A stretch of DNA of 64,000 nucleotides from the NCBI RefSeq assembly GCF_007981265.1, contig NZ_CP034366.1, positions 1 to 64,000 of the forward strand. Reading direction: 5' to 3'. The notes beneath the pieces are model-generated. The model was not told the DNA's origin. It saw nothing but the letters and a program-made list of their open reading frames with translations, and searched no databases. Shown one piece after another: positions 54,801 through 60,591 of the stretch. This stretch comes from Pantoea sp. CCBC3-3-1. Lineage in GTDB: Bacteria; Pseudomonadota; Gammaproteobacteria; Enterobacterales; Enterobacteriaceae. Position numbers and translations under genes: made by a program. Each line of letters starts with the position of its first letter. Positions within the stretch are counted from its first letter, which is position 1.

Positions 54801-55610
54801 AAGCTGGCAGGGATGCGCTTTCTGAGCGGGGATATTCCGGCGCAGTACACCAATAGCAATGACTTCGAAAGCGCACTGAAGAGCGCGATCCTGAGCGCGA
54901 ACGAAGAAGCGCGGGAGATGCTGGTGTCGGGCAAGGCTCAAAGGGCACAGGCAGACTATGAGCAGTTTGGAAGGGAGGTAGAACAGGGCGTCCTGCCCAG
55001 CGAAACCCAGGTGCTTCGCGTGCTTGATGGCTACGGCACCATTGAACAGGTATTCGATGGGTATTCCAGCTATCAAAGCCTACAGATGTGCGCTGCCGTG
55101 GTGATTTTGGGGCTGGCTGATGCATCAGCAGTTACCGCTGATCTCTTGACCAATCCAGCCGGGATCAGGAGCTTCGCAGAAACTGCGGACGTCAGGCTGC
55201 AGGCGATGAATGAGCCGCAAGCGAATCAGCTCAAAGAGAGCTACCAAATCAAGCGAGGACTAATCACGCCTGAAGATATTGCCCAGCGCAAGGAACTGGA
55301 AGAGGCCCGCACCAAGAGCACCTTGGTAGTGGAAAAAATGGAAGATAACACAGGTATCGAGGTGCGCATTAATACCAGCAATGTGCGCAATAAGCGTGGC
55401 ATTAATTTCTCCGCTGGCGGCTGCTTTGGGCTCAGGGATCCGAAAGGCAAAGAAGGTGCGCTTTTCCGCGCCAAAGACGAGTTGAAGGATAAATACGGCG
55501 CGAAGTTCCTCAACAGTTGGAAAGACAATTCAGAGTTTCCCGGCAGTTGGTGGTTGATTCCTTCAAAGTATGACCAGGAAGAAGTTCTAAAAGTTGTGGC
55601 AAAATACTAA
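48843..55610 (+). CDS. darB: DarB-like methyltransferase-helicase antirestriction protein
   Basis: A 2255-residue protein; ATG 48843 (GGAGGTG upstream) is preferred over ATG 48807 inside the promoter element, and the length is as I recall for P1 DarB. Counted from 48807 (subtract 12), the N-terminal region has a methyltransferase domain (LEPSAGAGVFNET near 132-144, GNVPFGD at 195), and the middle a Snf2/SF2-type helicase with Walker A GFGTGLGKTTTAL (Lys 869), DEGHN (Asp-Glu-Gly-His), LLTATPV and a helicase C domain (GRGARVGSSQDS). The C-terminal third is coiled coil and unknown. P1 DarB is packaged and protects incoming DNA from type I restriction. Confidence 0.9.
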   Translation: MPGDKGRYSETIEACNSVSDIVRFIRSLAIIRKPVAFGVTKVAGVSIERTRKEANQKALELLNTLSDGVQLTDEQRQTLAGYTGEGGIGGSTHEYYTPQHVAEGMWDLMKLYGADVGNTLEPSAGAGVFNETKPKGTLITAAEISQISGRINQLLHPEDNVKVAPFEMLASGTPDNSFDHCIGNVPFGDARGDTINLDKAYTKEKDIGRYFILRLLDKIKPGGIACIIVPYGMTSGSRMKKLREQVSRKAEFLGAHRLPSGTFEENGTSTAVDVWVLKKHPEALADMIMQADEPLLTAANVLWPEYILGKWFDQDGKRFVYGETEKGFQGRLIIRNDQITFGALKEKLIHKFDSRIDWNMLNISEPQIMKAAEGEQRLINGQWYVLDGGQWVLDVSGQPVKVEPARYGISDMSELKVVLDNPESLLARKWDHIEALVQDYPHLADESARKALDFAGGLPVAQRERIFRGALLGNQIGILQDAIANKYPADYIDSLRQSTARLVESELKTFGNPNQGRISKVSGNNSGGWLKFRASITSDGQLSDLLQGTLSVEGATAYDSTSHEQVVRHLFNQIDLVPISLQEFRSASTAVLPDDDNALLDILANTDGIALTPSGDLIPMDRATSGDIGIISGELNGVLGVIADGPQKNNYLRQLEQIKARRKWTGVDDITFSLDSRWFDRSLVLEFLHEAGYDDLTYVQSIEVENGALVSEQGYRGANGVFAGYRYGTVLKKDKETNSIAPTYARKSTADGFSMQLEKYLNGGKPAGVNGESYIARIRDLETEFNNWIRQHDEIDSLVEQYNNAFNAYIPFEQSESSLGLKGISGERVPFSYQNQEVRRLSEDGRGILGFGTGLGKTTTALALEAYNFENGRSTRTAIVVPKAVYENWYHEAKGFYSADAFANILFIGLDLQRDDAGNARQVPVLDESGQPKLDAGGAPVTRDALTLSSSATIKARMNQIPHSNNRLVVMSKEQYAAIPMRPETIRDHAHDVLFAQADAGRVKIGTDSYREQKKKDRVLTEYSDTGTVKEHDFPYFEDMHFDSVIADEGHNYRNSYSAGREASQLAYLPVPSVSQSARDMAVKNAYLMAKNNGRGPVLLTATPVVNSPIDAFNMLSHCVSMEDWHRMGIFTPDDFVKEFGRTKLCEVMKLSGEVELKQGLIGFKNLDGLRGIFHRWTTLKTAADVAEQVKIPDLVESTAEAPMSPDQFVVYEELRERAEKLSKGQDDDEDPENKDTIFGIIRDMDRVCTDMDLYNRVITFRFPAALSDKVRQLVADLPDSVGADSDNEEEYGTAGQYTVREEGEFCTLVVPEMYEPEVLKRMSKFGIADQNMTHPLTPKYSALVENLKAGLKRGKQIIFTDEKSQHGKLRRILVAQLGIDESQIGILNATTVANAGKKGKKPKKVKPPKNLPDEPTEEQVTAYYQQKLLYDDYVAVINEVSLGGLEQIAADYNEGRSRVLICNKKAEVGINLHKGTTDIHHLTLPWTPASIDQRNGRGARVGSSQDSVNVFYYCGSGSFDEFRLRTLKRKKNWIKEILTSDKSQMDNADAGNMVEMQLLLAANPEERERRIAEQVSKAKAAATARAKVRATQDLGNYIKAQHAGAANLDTERGKAFDLDRAAENAAGVLDKVRRELTDLQQGMMDAQEKQKEEPGERSHGYRIKRIESEIRTTREFLTAASKADINARSAAVKQQRKIERLSKAESEIKRLRPVIKKALDDGLLDVDPDVLDHGKDILLVNGKTYKVGQIYNFNVNSQGKYNAISYARISGLDFDARTADLIGLFTAEGQKAGSTKNVPVEHLGTESDVTLSELELLSKMQGGMYIQAVPELLSKEQFYHYLKMGQLMLNDGNTICYEQGKYSTVVLNRRSAGYGLGGGVYRDSNWYRDNGQKLIYPDRSDEQLKQAIAIKERQKADFRYSCKGFLTALFGGDWETVMAGIGEIAGPDVINAAVARRMSGPMFSYEKDFHSSVSKFIATGEVEVPKLAGMRFLSGDIPAQYTNSNDFESALKSAILSANEEAREMLVSGKAQRAQADYEQFGREVEQGVLPSETQVLRVLDGYGTIEQVFDGYSSYQSLQMCAAVVILGLADASAVTADLLTNPAGIRSFAETADVRLQAMNEPQANQLKESYQIKRGLITPEDIAQRKELEEARTKSTLVVEKMEDNTGIEVRINTSNVRNKRGINFSAGGCFGLRDPKGKEGALFRAKDELKDKYGAKFLNSWKDNSEFPGSWWLIPSKYDQEEVLKVVAKY

Positions 55611-55654
55611 AATATAAGGATATTGCCGGGTAAATCCGGCAATAATAAAACACG

Positions 55655-56083
55655 ATGACGTTACAAGACACGTTAAAACCTGACGAGAGCTATCTGGAGG
55701 CTATTTTACCTGCCGCGCTGGGTGATCGGAATGAAGATAAATTCCTGTCAGATTACCTCAGTGGGCTGAGCCATTGCCTGAATGCAGATCCGCGCTATTA
55801 CCGTGGCGTTGGCCCGTGGTGGCCATCGTTGAAGGCGCTGCTGGTGGAGTCGGGTGATTTATCAGCGGGCATTCAGATTGATGATGATATTGCCGAAATA
55901 TACCAATATGAGAAACCAGCGTTGATCGCAGTGGCCGCATATCTGTATCAGAGTATGCGCATGACCAATGGTCTGTTGTTTTCTTCAAGCCACCAGCTGG
56001 CGCAACCCGATACAGAGGACGAGCCATATGAGTTCATCTCATATGATCTTGAGCTGGAGAGCAAAGTAGTCCAGATGGATTAA
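55655..56083 (+). CDS. Unknown protein (P1 ulx position)
   Basis: A 142-residue acidic protein after darB with conserved aromatic stretches (YYRGVGPWWPSLKALLVESGDL, YEKPALIAVAAYLYQSMRM). In P1 the gene after darB is ulx, also of unknown function. Position supports a relation, sequence has not been checked. Eleven bases separate it from the next gene, suggesting an operon. Confidence 0.5.
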   Translation: MTLQDTLKPDESYLEAILPAALGDRNEDKFLSDYLSGLSHCLNADPRYYRGVGPWWPSLKALLVESGDLSAGIQIDDDIAEIYQYEKPALIAVAAYLYQSMRMTNGLLFSSSHQLAQPDTEDEPYEFISYDLELESKVVQMD

Positions 56084-56093
56084 AGGGGGAAGT

Positions 56094-56357
56094 ATGTCGG
56101 TCACAACTAAACAACGATTTATGGACAAGCGGCGCTTGCAGGAAGAGGCGGAAAAGTATGGCTGTGAAATTGAAACGCACCATCATCGAAGAAAGATTTT
56201 CACTCTTAGAATGGGCGAGCGGTGGACATACGTTAAAGACCCGATGACAGGGCAGCCTATCCAGCGGATGCGCGAGGTACCGATTGATATCTGGAAGCAG
56301 GCGATCATGAACAGCGCCAATTATCTTCGGTCAGATGCATACAGAGAAGAAAATTAA
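56094..56357 (+). CDS. Unknown small basic protein (P1 lxc position)
   Basis: An 87-residue basic protein with a His/Arg-rich centre (GCEIETHHHRRKIFTLRMG), three helices and a single Trp-rich strand. It follows the ulx-like gene. P1 Lxc, in this position, modulates repressor binding, but no clear similarity can be claimed by eye. A promoter element follows at 56362. Confidence 0.45.
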   Translation: MSVTTKQRFMDKRRLQEEAEKYGCEIETHHHRRKIFTLRMGERWTYVKDPMTGQPIQRMREVPIDIWKQAIMNSANYLRSDAYREEN

Positions 56358-56361
56358 ATTT

Positions 56362-56377
56362 TTAGTATTGTATGTCA
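56362..56377 (+). promoter_or_regulatory. Phage promoter/operator element
   Basis: TTAGTATTGTATGTCA, box TATTGT at 56366-56371. The following 160 bases (to 56538) hold no gene but fold well: a TTTCG...CGAAA hairpin at about 56400-56422 and GGCTCGC / GCGAGCC at 56460-56477, so a structured leader or small RNA before the small membrane protein gene is possible. Confidence 0.55.
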
Positions 56378-56538
56378 GATAGCTGTGGTGTACCATTCTG
56401 TTTCGTGTTACGGAACGCGAAACAAGGTTGGGCGCTTTGACAGGTTCAGAAAAAAGCAAGGCTCGCCGAAGCGAGCCCCCGTCAATCCGGGAAGAGGTCG
56501 CCAAACACATTCCCCGGACATAACAAAAGGATAGTACC

Positions 56539-56709
56539 ATGATTGATTATGTTGGTCGAGATATCGCAGCTCCACGCACCCAGACCCGCAACAAAGCAGT
56601 GGATACAGGTGCAGCCAAAGTGAAGTTTGTCCTTCTGAATTTTCCTGTTGTATTCACTGTTTTTTTTATTCTTAATCTCATTCTTGAGCATGCCAGCCAC
56701 CACGGCTAA
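56539..56709 (+). CDS. Small single-pass membrane protein
   Basis: A 56-residue protein from ATG 56539, with AAAGGA eight bases upstream. The first 30 residues are polar; a C-terminal hydrophobic segment FVLLNFPVVFTVFFILNLIL spans about residues 31-50. It could be an exclusion or lysis-regulating peptide. It ends before a strong terminator. No family. Confidence 0.55.
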   Translation: MIDYVGRDIAAPRTQTRNKAVDTGAAKVKFVLLNFPVVFTVFFILNLILEHASHHG

Positions 56710-56724
56710 CTCACTGCTCTAACT

Positions 56725-56749
56725 AAAGCGCCCGCGTGGCGCTTTTTTG
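56725..56749 (+). terminator. Terminator after the small membrane protein
   Basis: AAAGCGCC, loop CGCGT, GGCGCTTTTTT. Strong stem with a T-run 18 bases after the stop. Confidence 0.85.
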
Positions 56750-56764
56750 TTTATAGGTGACATT

Positions 56765-57007
56765 ATGACTGTTCAACATCCCGGTAACATCCTGCGTAAA
56801 GCCCTGGAGGATGAAAAAATGAGCCTTGCTGCAGCGGCAGAAAAAATCGGGGTAACTAAAGCGACACTTTCGCGGCTGATAAACCAAAAGCAATCTCTGA
56901 CACCGGAGTTGGCAATAAAAATTAGTATACTATGTCGAAAACATCCGTTAGTTTTGCTCACCTGTCAAAACGAGCATGACCTTGCCCGCCTTGGGTGGGA
57001 AGGTTAA
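56765..57007 (+). CDS. HigA-type helix-turn-helix protein, orphan
   Basis: An 80-residue protein starting at ATG 56765 (MTVQHPGNIL). It has a HigA-like XRE domain: HPGNILRKALEDEKMSLAAAAEKIGVTKATLSRLINQKQSLTPELAIKIS, then LTCQNEHDLARL. HigA antitoxins usually follow a higB toxin gene, but none lies beside it here. It could be a repressor of phage promoters; a copy of the recurring element lies inside its own 3' part at 56922. Confidence 0.7.
   Translation: MTVQHPGNILRKALEDEKMSLAAAAEKIGVTKATLSRLINQKQSLTPELAIKISILCRKHPLVLLTCQNEHDLARLGWEG
56922..56937 (+). promoter_or_regulatory. Phage promoter/operator element inside the HigA-like gene
   Basis: TTAGTATACTATGTCG, with box TATACT, identical in core to the hrdC copy. 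It lies about 90 bases before the next gene at 57027, overlapping coding sequence of the HigA-like gene. Confidence 0.55.
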
Positions 57008-57026
57008 CAACTTTACGGATTTACAA

Positions 57027-57272
57027 ATGAGTGACGAACTGGACCGCCTGGCTGATATTGAGCACGGCATTCTGGAAAAACAAATTCAGCGAGCCCGCCT
57101 GTCATCAAACGCTCAGCTAGTGATTAATGGGTTTTGCTATTATTGTGATGAAAGCTGTGGTCAGCAGCCGTTCTGCGATGAGGACTGCTCCAAGGACTGG
57201 CATGATGAGCAAGCTGCGAAGGTGCGCAGAGTGGGCGTGAGCAAATCAGGATGGCATGGTGATCAGGTTTAG
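57027..57272 (+). CDS. Small zinc-finger protein, DksA/TraR-like
   Basis: An 81-residue protein from ATG 57027. N-terminal helix (SDELDRLADIEHGILEKQIQRA) and a four-cysteine zinc site (FCYYCDE ... FCDEDC, C-x2-C and C-x3-C) resemble short phage DksA/TraR-type proteins that act on RNA polymerase. It overlaps the VRR-NUC gene by 17 bases. An upstream in-frame start at 56976 lies in the HigA-like gene and seems less likely. Confidence 0.6.
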   Translation: MSDELDRLADIEHGILEKQIQRARLSSNAQLVINGFCYYCDESCGQQPFCDEDCSKDWHDEQAAKVRRVGVSKSGWHGDQV

Positions 57273-57846
57273 TGACGAATGGCTTACTGCTAATAATCGC
57301 GATAAAGACGGCAAATTGCTGAAAGGCAGGCGGGTCAAACGTGGTGATGGTATCCCGGATGCCACTGCTGGCCATAAGCGGGCGGTAGCGAAGCTTCACC
57401 GTCTGGAAATAGAGCTTGCAGTTTCCCCGCATGCTAAGGCGTTGGCGCAGCTGGCTAAAAATCCCGAAGTACAAAAAAAGAAAGGCCCGGAGCACTGGGA
57501 TCAGGTGCGGGTATTCGATTTTATGCATCGGAAGCACCCGGATATTTACGATCTTCTGCATGCGACACCTAACGGCGGAGCCCGCAGTGAAGTTGTTGGC
57601 TTTGACATGAAAGCGGAAGGGCTAAAAAAGGGTTTCCCTGACGTTTCCCTGCATGCTGCCCGTGGCGTGTATCATGGCCTACATGTAGAGCTAAAAGTAG
57701 GCTCAAACTCCCTGCAAGAAGACCAGAAAAAATGGCAGGCTCGCCTCAGGGCTCAAGGTTACGCTTGTGAGCTTACCAAGGGTTGGGAAGCCATGACCGA
57801 AATCATCCTTCGTTATTGGTTACTCGAAACAGGGCAAACTCTGTAA
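57256..57846 (+). CDS. VRR-NUC domain nuclease
   Basis: A 196-residue protein with a C-terminal VRR-NUC domain (about 90-190): HATPNGGARSE, MKAEGLKKGFPDV, HGLHVELKVGSNSLQEDQKKWQARLRAQGYA, KGW. The catalytic Asp (FPDV) and Glu-x-Lys (VELKV) are present. The N-terminal half is basic. Such phage nucleases act on branched or replication DNA and often sit in early regions, as here. Start at ATG 57256, or GTG 57259. Confidence 0.85.
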   Translation: MVIRFSDEWLTANNRDKDGKLLKGRRVKRGDGIPDATAGHKRAVAKLHRLEIELAVSPHAKALAQLAKNPEVQKKKGPEHWDQVRVFDFMHRKHPDIYDLLHATPNGGARSEVVGFDMKAEGLKKGFPDVSLHAARGVYHGLHVELKVGSNSLQEDQKKWQARLRAQGYACELTKGWEAMTEIILRYWLLETGQTL

Positions 57847-57870
57847 GGATTTTTATAACTAAGCTCCTTA

Positions 57871-57886
57871 TTAGTGTCTTATGTCA
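57871..57886 (+). promoter_or_regulatory. Variant phage promoter/operator element
   Basis: TTAGTGTCTTATGTCA differs by one core base from the consensus (TGTCTT instead of TATNNT). It lies about 100 bases before the gene at 57984. Confidence 0.45.
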
Positions 57887-57983
57887 GTTTTTATGATTTA
57901 ATTTTCCCATTCAGAGGGGGCAACCCTCTACAACGGCGCAGTAACACCCTGCGCCGCCTCATTCATACCGTAAAGAGAATCCT

Positions 57984-58388
57984 ATGTGCGATAAACATTG
58001 CCTTCAAGGCGATCAGTGCTCTCCTAACCAATCATTCCGTAAACCTGAAGTTACCGAGCTGCGTCTGTCTGAAGGCGAAACCCTGGTTGTGAAATCCGGT
58101 CCTACTGAGGTCACTATCTGCAATGGTGAAGTGTCTATCTTCAGTAAAGAAAATGTCTGCTTTGGCATCAAAAATAGCATGACCATGCAAGTAAATGATT
58201 ATTCGCCTGCCATGGACATGATGAGCGAGATTATTCGCCAGAATGAATCTCATCAGGAAGCCACCAGTGAACTCTCCGATAACGTGTGGCACGCTCCTGT
58301 CAGCGGCTTTGGCCGTGGTAGTGATTTAACCGCCTGTGAGCCAGAGACCAATTCAGCTACCGGCGAGAAAGATATCCCGTCTTCTTGA
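57984..58388 (+). CDS. Unknown Cys-containing protein
   Basis: A 134-residue protein with a Cys-rich start (MCDKHCLQGDQCSPNQ) and a short beta-rich middle (ELRLSEGETLVVKSGPTEVTICNGEVSIF), then a polar tail. The middle resembles a small beta-sandwich. No function can be assigned. It lies just before the sugar module and may share its promoter at 57871. Confidence 0.5.
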   Translation: MCDKHCLQGDQCSPNQSFRKPEVTELRLSEGETLVVKSGPTEVTICNGEVSIFSKENVCFGIKNSMTMQVNDYSPAMDMMSEIIRQNESHQEATSELSDNVWHAPVSGFGRGSDLTACEPETNSATGEKDIPSS

Positions 58389-58434
58389 TTTAGCTGCCCG
58401 GTGCCGCGGTGCCGGGTAATTACGTGTGGTTTAA

Positions 58435-58983
58435 ATGCAATTTGAATCTGTATTTTGCGTGGCATCGGGGCCGTCACTGACAAAAGCAGACTGTGAACGA
58501 GTTGAAGCGACGGGATTACCTGTTGTGGCAGTGAATAACGCATATGGCATGTTTCGACAGCCATACGCCCTGTTCGCTGGTGATCTGGCTTGGTGGGAGG
58601 CTTACGGTGCTGCAGTTCCTGCAAATATCCGCCGTTGTACCGCCTCCAGAGCCGCAACATTTCGCTATGACGTTGAGTACCAGCGTTTTGGCGGACCTGA
58701 TGTGAGATTTAACTCCGGCTCAATGGCCATTCAGTTTGCTGAAAGTCTTGGCGCGAAAACTATCTACCTGCTGGGTTACGACTGTTCTGTTAAGGAAGGT
58801 GTTCACTTTCACGGCAGGCACGGCGGCAGGCTAAGAAACCCTACCGATGTAAGCGTAGCCAAGTGGCAAAAAGAATTCGCCGATGTGCATGCACAGCTAG
58901 CGCACGTTGAGATTTTTAACTGTTCCCGGAGAACTGAACTGACATGCTTCCCATTAAAAAGCCTGGAGAAGGTGATCGTGTGA
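58435..58983 (+). CDS. Sialyltransferase/Maf-like (DUF115-type) protein A
   Basis: A 182-residue alpha/beta protein opening CVASGPSLTKADC, with the GPSL loop at residues 12-15. This loop matches DUF115/Maf and GT42 proteins, which bind CMP-activated sugars (for Maf, CMP-nonulosonic acid to flagellin). Later motifs: VVAVNNAYGMFR, FNSGSMAIQFAESLGAKTIYLLGYDC, HFHGRHGG. The length is short, one Rossmann-like domain. It overlaps the next gene by 40 bases. The pairing with KdsB suggests use of CMP-Kdo or a related donor. Confidence 0.6.
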   Translation: MQFESVFCVASGPSLTKADCERVEATGLPVVAVNNAYGMFRQPYALFAGDLAWWEAYGAAVPANIRRCTASRAATFRYDVEYQRFGGPDVRFNSGSMAIQFAESLGAKTIYLLGYDCSVKEGVHFHGRHGGRLRNPTDVSVAKWQKEFADVHAQLAHVEIFNCSRRTELTCFPLKSLEKVIV

Positions 58984-59546
58984 TCATCGTGGCTTCCGGC
59001 CCTTCCGCTGAAGGCTTTTTGCCGCCGCGTGGGGTACCGGTTATCGCTGTAAATGGTGCCATTGACTGCCTGAGCCGTGCCTCTTATTTTTTCACGTTAG
59101 ACCCCTCGCCGATTAATCTGCGCCGCCTGCGCATCCGGCGGCGCAACGTGAAATATTGCGCTGCAGGCGTTACGGTGCCTGGGGTGTACGAATTTGAGCG
59201 CCTTTCCCTGCGAGGCAAAGAGCCAGCAAGCAAACACTCTCCTGAGTGGTGGCTGTGGCGCTGGTCAGCACGTCCTGTGTTGTCTGAAGACCCCAATGTA
59301 ATCCACAACGGTAACTCTGCCTGGGGAGCACTGGGACTCGCTCACCATCTGGGGTTTAAGAATGTGGCGCTGGTGGGCGTTGATGCCACCCAGGAGCCAC
59401 GGGTACATAGCGGCGGTACGCCAAATAACCTTTCGCATCTGCCACTACTGTTCAAATCTGCACTGCCTCAAATCAACGTAGTTTCCTGCGGGAAACTCAA
59501 CTCAATCCCTCAAATGAGTATGAAAGAATGGCTGAAAAACTCCTGA
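58944..59546 (+). CDS. Sialyltransferase/Maf-like (DUF115-type) protein B
   Basis: A 200-residue paralogue of protein A: VIIVASGPSAEGFLPPRGVPVIAVNGAIDCL at the N-terminus and IHNGNSAWGALGLAHHLGFKNVALVGVDATQ later. The GPS loop is kept but the following Leu is Ala. Two such adjacent proteins may form a heterodimeric transferase or act in sequence. A shorter start at GTG 58980 is possible. The following gene overlaps it by 19 bases. Confidence 0.6.
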   Translation: MLPIKKPGEGDRVIIVASGPSAEGFLPPRGVPVIAVNGAIDCLSRASYFFTLDPSPINLRRLRIRRRNVKYCAAGVTVPGVYEFERLSLRGKEPASKHSPEWWLWRWSARPVLSEDPNVIHNGNSAWGALGLAHHLGFKNVALVGVDATQEPRVHSGGTPNNLSHLPLLFKSALPQINVVSCGKLNSIPQMSMKEWLKNS

Positions 59547-60241
59547 AAATTGCCTTGGTCTACCGCTCTGGCGGTGATTACGCACCTGACGATGTAAAAA
59601 CACTGGTTGCCCAATTGCCAGCCACTGCAGAGATCATCTGCCTGACTGATGCGCCATTCGTTATGGAGCGTGTTACCTGCATCCCGCTGACCTGTCCTTA
59701 TCGTGGTATGCGGGGCTGGTGGGCCAAAATTGATTTATTCCGACCAGATATCACTGACGACCTGCTGTATTTCGATCTGGACACGGTAATCACAGGCGAC
59801 ATTAAAAAGTTGATCACCACCCGCAGGGATCAAATGGTCATGCTGACGGACTTTTATCACCCTCAGTACCTGATGAGTTCAGTGATGTACATTCCGAACA
59901 GCTATAAAGCACGCATTTGGAATACATTCTGGGCTGACCCGCAACGGCATGTTGATGAATGCACCCTCACCTCAAAATGGGGCGACCAAGGCTTCATTCG
60001 GGGTGTAATTGGTGACTGTCTGCGCTGGCAGGATGTCTGCCCGAATTGGTTCGTCAGTTACAAGGCAGACGTGGTGAAAGTGGGAGAGAGCCCGTTTGCT
60101 ACCAAACGTTACTCCAAGGGGGACGGCAGCCTGCCTAAAGGTGCCCGCGTTGTCATCTTCCACGGCAATCCCCGTCCATATGAAAGCGGGGAGCCGTGGC
60201 TTCCTGAGTACCTGTATGCGGCTGAAAGCGAGACAAGCTAA
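59528..60241 (+). CDS. DXD glycosyltransferase (GT8-like)
   Basis: A 237-residue protein with LLYFDLDTVITGDIKKLI (Asp 83-Leu-Asp 85, the DXD metal motif), GMRGWWAKIDLFRPDI before it, SVMYIPNSYKARIW, WGDQGFIRGVIGD and IFHGNPRPYES (His near the end, a GT8-like feature). This is a nucleotide-sugar-dependent transferase of the GT-A fold. It overlaps protein B and shares its unit. Confidence 0.78.
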   Translation: MAEKLLKIALVYRSGGDYAPDDVKTLVAQLPATAEIICLTDAPFVMERVTCIPLTCPYRGMRGWWAKIDLFRPDITDDLLYFDLDTVITGDIKKLITTRRDQMVMLTDFYHPQYLMSSVMYIPNSYKARIWNTFWADPQRHVDECTLTSKWGDQGFIRGVIGDCLRWQDVCPNWFVSYKADVVKVGESPFATKRYSKGDGSLPKGARVVIFHGNPRPYESGEPWLPEYLYAAESETS

Positions 60242-60292
60242 CGGGGGCCATCTTCATAATTTAGTCAGGTAAATAAGTATTTAACTTTACAA

Positions 60293-60340
60293 AAGATACT
60301 AAAATATGGATATTAATGCCGCATCATATTTTAGTATCTT
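60293..60340. promoter_or_regulatory. 15-bp inverted repeat containing the phage element on both arms
   Basis: AAGATACTAAAATAT (60293-60307) and its exact reverse complement ATATTTTAGTATCTT (60326-60340), spaced 18 bases. The right arm starts the element TTAGTATCTTATGTTG (60331-60346), a promoter-like copy before the gene at 60354; the left arm is a minus-strand copy. A likely cooperative operator. Confidence 0.7.
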
Positions 60341-60353
60341 ATGTTGGAGGCTT

Positions 60354-60581
60354 GTGAGCATTTTCCGTAAGATATTTTCACCCCGTCGCCATTTTTGGAC
60401 GGTGTGTTTTATGACTGAAAACGGGCCGCGTTCCATCATTGCGCAATATCCCGATAAACACATGACCCCGCTGAGGATTGGGATGCTTGCCAGGCAGGAA
60501 GACTACCCGGACAACGTACCGGTGCTGTCAGTCTCCTATCTTGGCCGGATGAGCATGTACACCGCCAGCACCAAAACTTAA
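60354..60581 (+). CDS. Unknown small protein
   Basis: A 75-residue protein from GTG 60354, which has GGAGG three to four bases upstream. The N-terminus is basic (SIFRKIFSPRRHFW), the rest a small beta-rich domain (TENGPRSIIAQYPDKHMTPLRIGMLARQ). Upstream in-frame ATG 60306 lies inside the operator repeat. No function. Confidence 0.5.
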   Translation: MSIFRKIFSPRRHFWTVCFMTENGPRSIIAQYPDKHMTPLRIGMLARQEDYPDNVPVLSVSYLGRMSMYTASTKT

Positions 60582-60591
60582 AGGTAACTAT

